A DNA stretch of 64,000 nt from Acanthococcus lagerstroemiae (Eukaryota; Arthropoda; Insecta; Hemiptera; Eriococcidae), in the NCBI GenBank assembly GCA_031841125.1, contig CM063109.1, positions 24,771,321-24,835,320 on the forward strand, given 5' to 3'. Within the stretch, counting starts at the first letter, position 1; each line of letters begins with the position of its first letter. Positions 62,918 to 64,000 of the stretch are shown here, one piece after another. Both the position numbers and the translations under genes were made by a program. Below the pieces are notes generated by a model, which worked only from the letters and a program-made list of their open reading frames with translations, was not told the DNA's origin and did no database searches.

Positions 62918-64000
62918 TCTCTATTTCTCTATACTTACCTAACTTATTGTAAAAGGTTAGTGTTTTCGAATTTTATTCAGTGTTTTTGGGTACAGCTGTG
63001 TATTTACTCACCGCGGAATCCACTTGCTCGTAATTGGTTAACAAAAAAAGTCGCAGGTCAGATACGAAATCGCCTTGTATCATATCCTTGTACTGGGTAC
63101 TGGAAACGTGATGTGAACAATGGTCATGGAATTCGGCAGGGTGAAACCGTTTTACAAAAAAAACACAAAAAAAAAAAACAAAAAAAACACGCCGCGTTAG
63201 CTCAAGGCGAAGGGAAAGATGAAAGCGGTCGAGATCCTTCTAGATGATGCGAGGGCTGCCATGTAATCAAACGGCTGTGTTTTCGGTTGGTTTGATGTTT
63301 ATATGTGTTTTATTGGTTGCGCCGATTTGAGAATCTGTCAAGTTTCACTGAGTATATCTTGTCCTTAGGATACCTTAGGTTACGTACTTATATAGTTATG
63401 TGCATGTACTTAGGGGTAAGAAGCAGCCTGACGCGAGAGAGGAGCGAACAAAGTAGACAGAGCGAGTTAGATGCGATGTTTGCTTGATAGGGTTTCTCCT
63501 CAGTATGGCTGTAGTAGTCTGCATTGTCAGATAGAGAGTACTACAGGGGAGGTGTCTCGGACTTCAGCTCAAGCACCCATTGCAGTCCTGTAGCCAGCGG
63601 AAGATGGGGGCGAACGGTTGTCAAGTGGAGGTTGAAGGTGGACACTAGTGGGGATAGTCTTGCGGGATGTCCATTGTACTCCCATAATTGGCTTCATGTG
63701 CTGGTTGGTGCATCACGATCGGAGTCAGGGTAAATCAGACGGACTTGATTCACTTGTCCAGGGACACCATGGGGAGAGGTCGCGCCTTCCAGAACCTGTG
63801 GCTAGTGTAGTAGCACTGGGGTTGTAGCCTTGTCAGAGAGCATTGTATACGGAGGTGGGGAGCATCCGTTCACGGCTTGAGTTAGCTGCTAGCCCCTCCA
63901 TTCCATTGCACGTCACAGGCAGCTTTAATGTGTCAAAATTGGGGATGGTGTACTGTCATGCATTCATGGCGCTAAGGGCAGGTGGTCTCTAGGACAACCT
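62918..64000. other. No gene recognised
   Basis: Intron-like or intergenic. An A-rich tract at about 63157-63190 reads as a lysine-rich frame that is low complexity only. The last 600 bp is more GC-rich, but no frame has recognisable features. Confidence 0.35.

Overview
The window is animal nuclear DNA, most likely from an insect or another arthropod. There are no bacterial-type gene runs. Instead there are dense decayed transposons of many classes (Ty3/gypsy, R1-like and RTE-like LINEs, Penelope-like elements, hAT, mariner, MULE, SINEs, MITEs). The TATA boxes of the two best-preserved promoters are followed about 30 bp later by TCATT initiators of arthropod type. CCTAA-like motifs resembling the insect telomere repeat also occur. 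The species assignment is an inference. Two gaps of exactly 500 N (9677-10176 and 29177-29676) are assembly placeholders.

The centrepiece is a near-complete Polinton/Maverick (adintovirus-like) element at 10281-27767, about 17.5 kb. It has inverted repeats of about 435 bp, begins AGTAGAAAGGG, ends CCCTTTCTACT, and is flanked by a perfect 6-bp target duplication, CATACT. The left arm (+ strand) carries two related SAP/Rho_N-like acidic proteins and an intact 1099-residue protein-primed family B DNA polymerase. The right arm (- strand) carries the integrase, packaging ATPase, adenovirus-type cysteine protease, a phospholipase A2 plus pX-like protein, a DUF8207-like protein, penton/minor capsid and major capsid proteins. 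It also holds a block of accessory genes, most with their own TATA box. The outermost accessory gene is an 80-residue protein that looks like the PP1-recruiting core of PPP1R15/GADD34, which suggests a countermeasure against eIF2alpha-phosphorylation shutoff of translation. Two A12 tracts join the DUF8207-like, PLA2/pX and protease frames, each in the -1 register and with no ATG for the downstream frame. That could be a slippage-expressed structural-protein/protease fusion, or a pair of homopolymer miscounts. The capsid gene is split by a 744-bp MITE, and other genes carry indels, so this copy is at least partly decayed.

Region by region: 1-2.1 kb, LINE fragments nested by another LINE and a MULE remnant; 2.1-2.9 kb, Penelope-like GIY-YIG tail; 3-7.8 kb, noncoding DNA with a small MITE and a tRNA-like SINE head; 7.8-9.7 kb, gypsy element 1; 10.3-27.8 kb, the Polinton; 27.9-29.2 kb, gypsy element 2; 30-31.9 kb, a second copy of the first LINE; 32.2-34.9 kb, a long inverted-repeat element with an RTE LINE inside; 37.05-38.4 and 42.3-43.7 kb, two copies of one nonautonomous hAT, the second inside a Penelope-like reverse transcriptase; 39.2-40 kb, mariner relic and SINE; 44.6-47.8 kb, hAT-like transposase relic with a TA-flanked MITE; 47.8-49.4 kb, RTE, MITE and Penelope fragments; 51.9-53.1 kb, R1-like LINE with a 16-bp target duplication; 55-56 kb, MITEs; 57.5-60.3 kb, decayed hAT with 8-bp target duplications; 61 kb, a perfect 32-bp hairpin; 62.8 kb, one candidate first exon. 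I see no convincing complete host gene.
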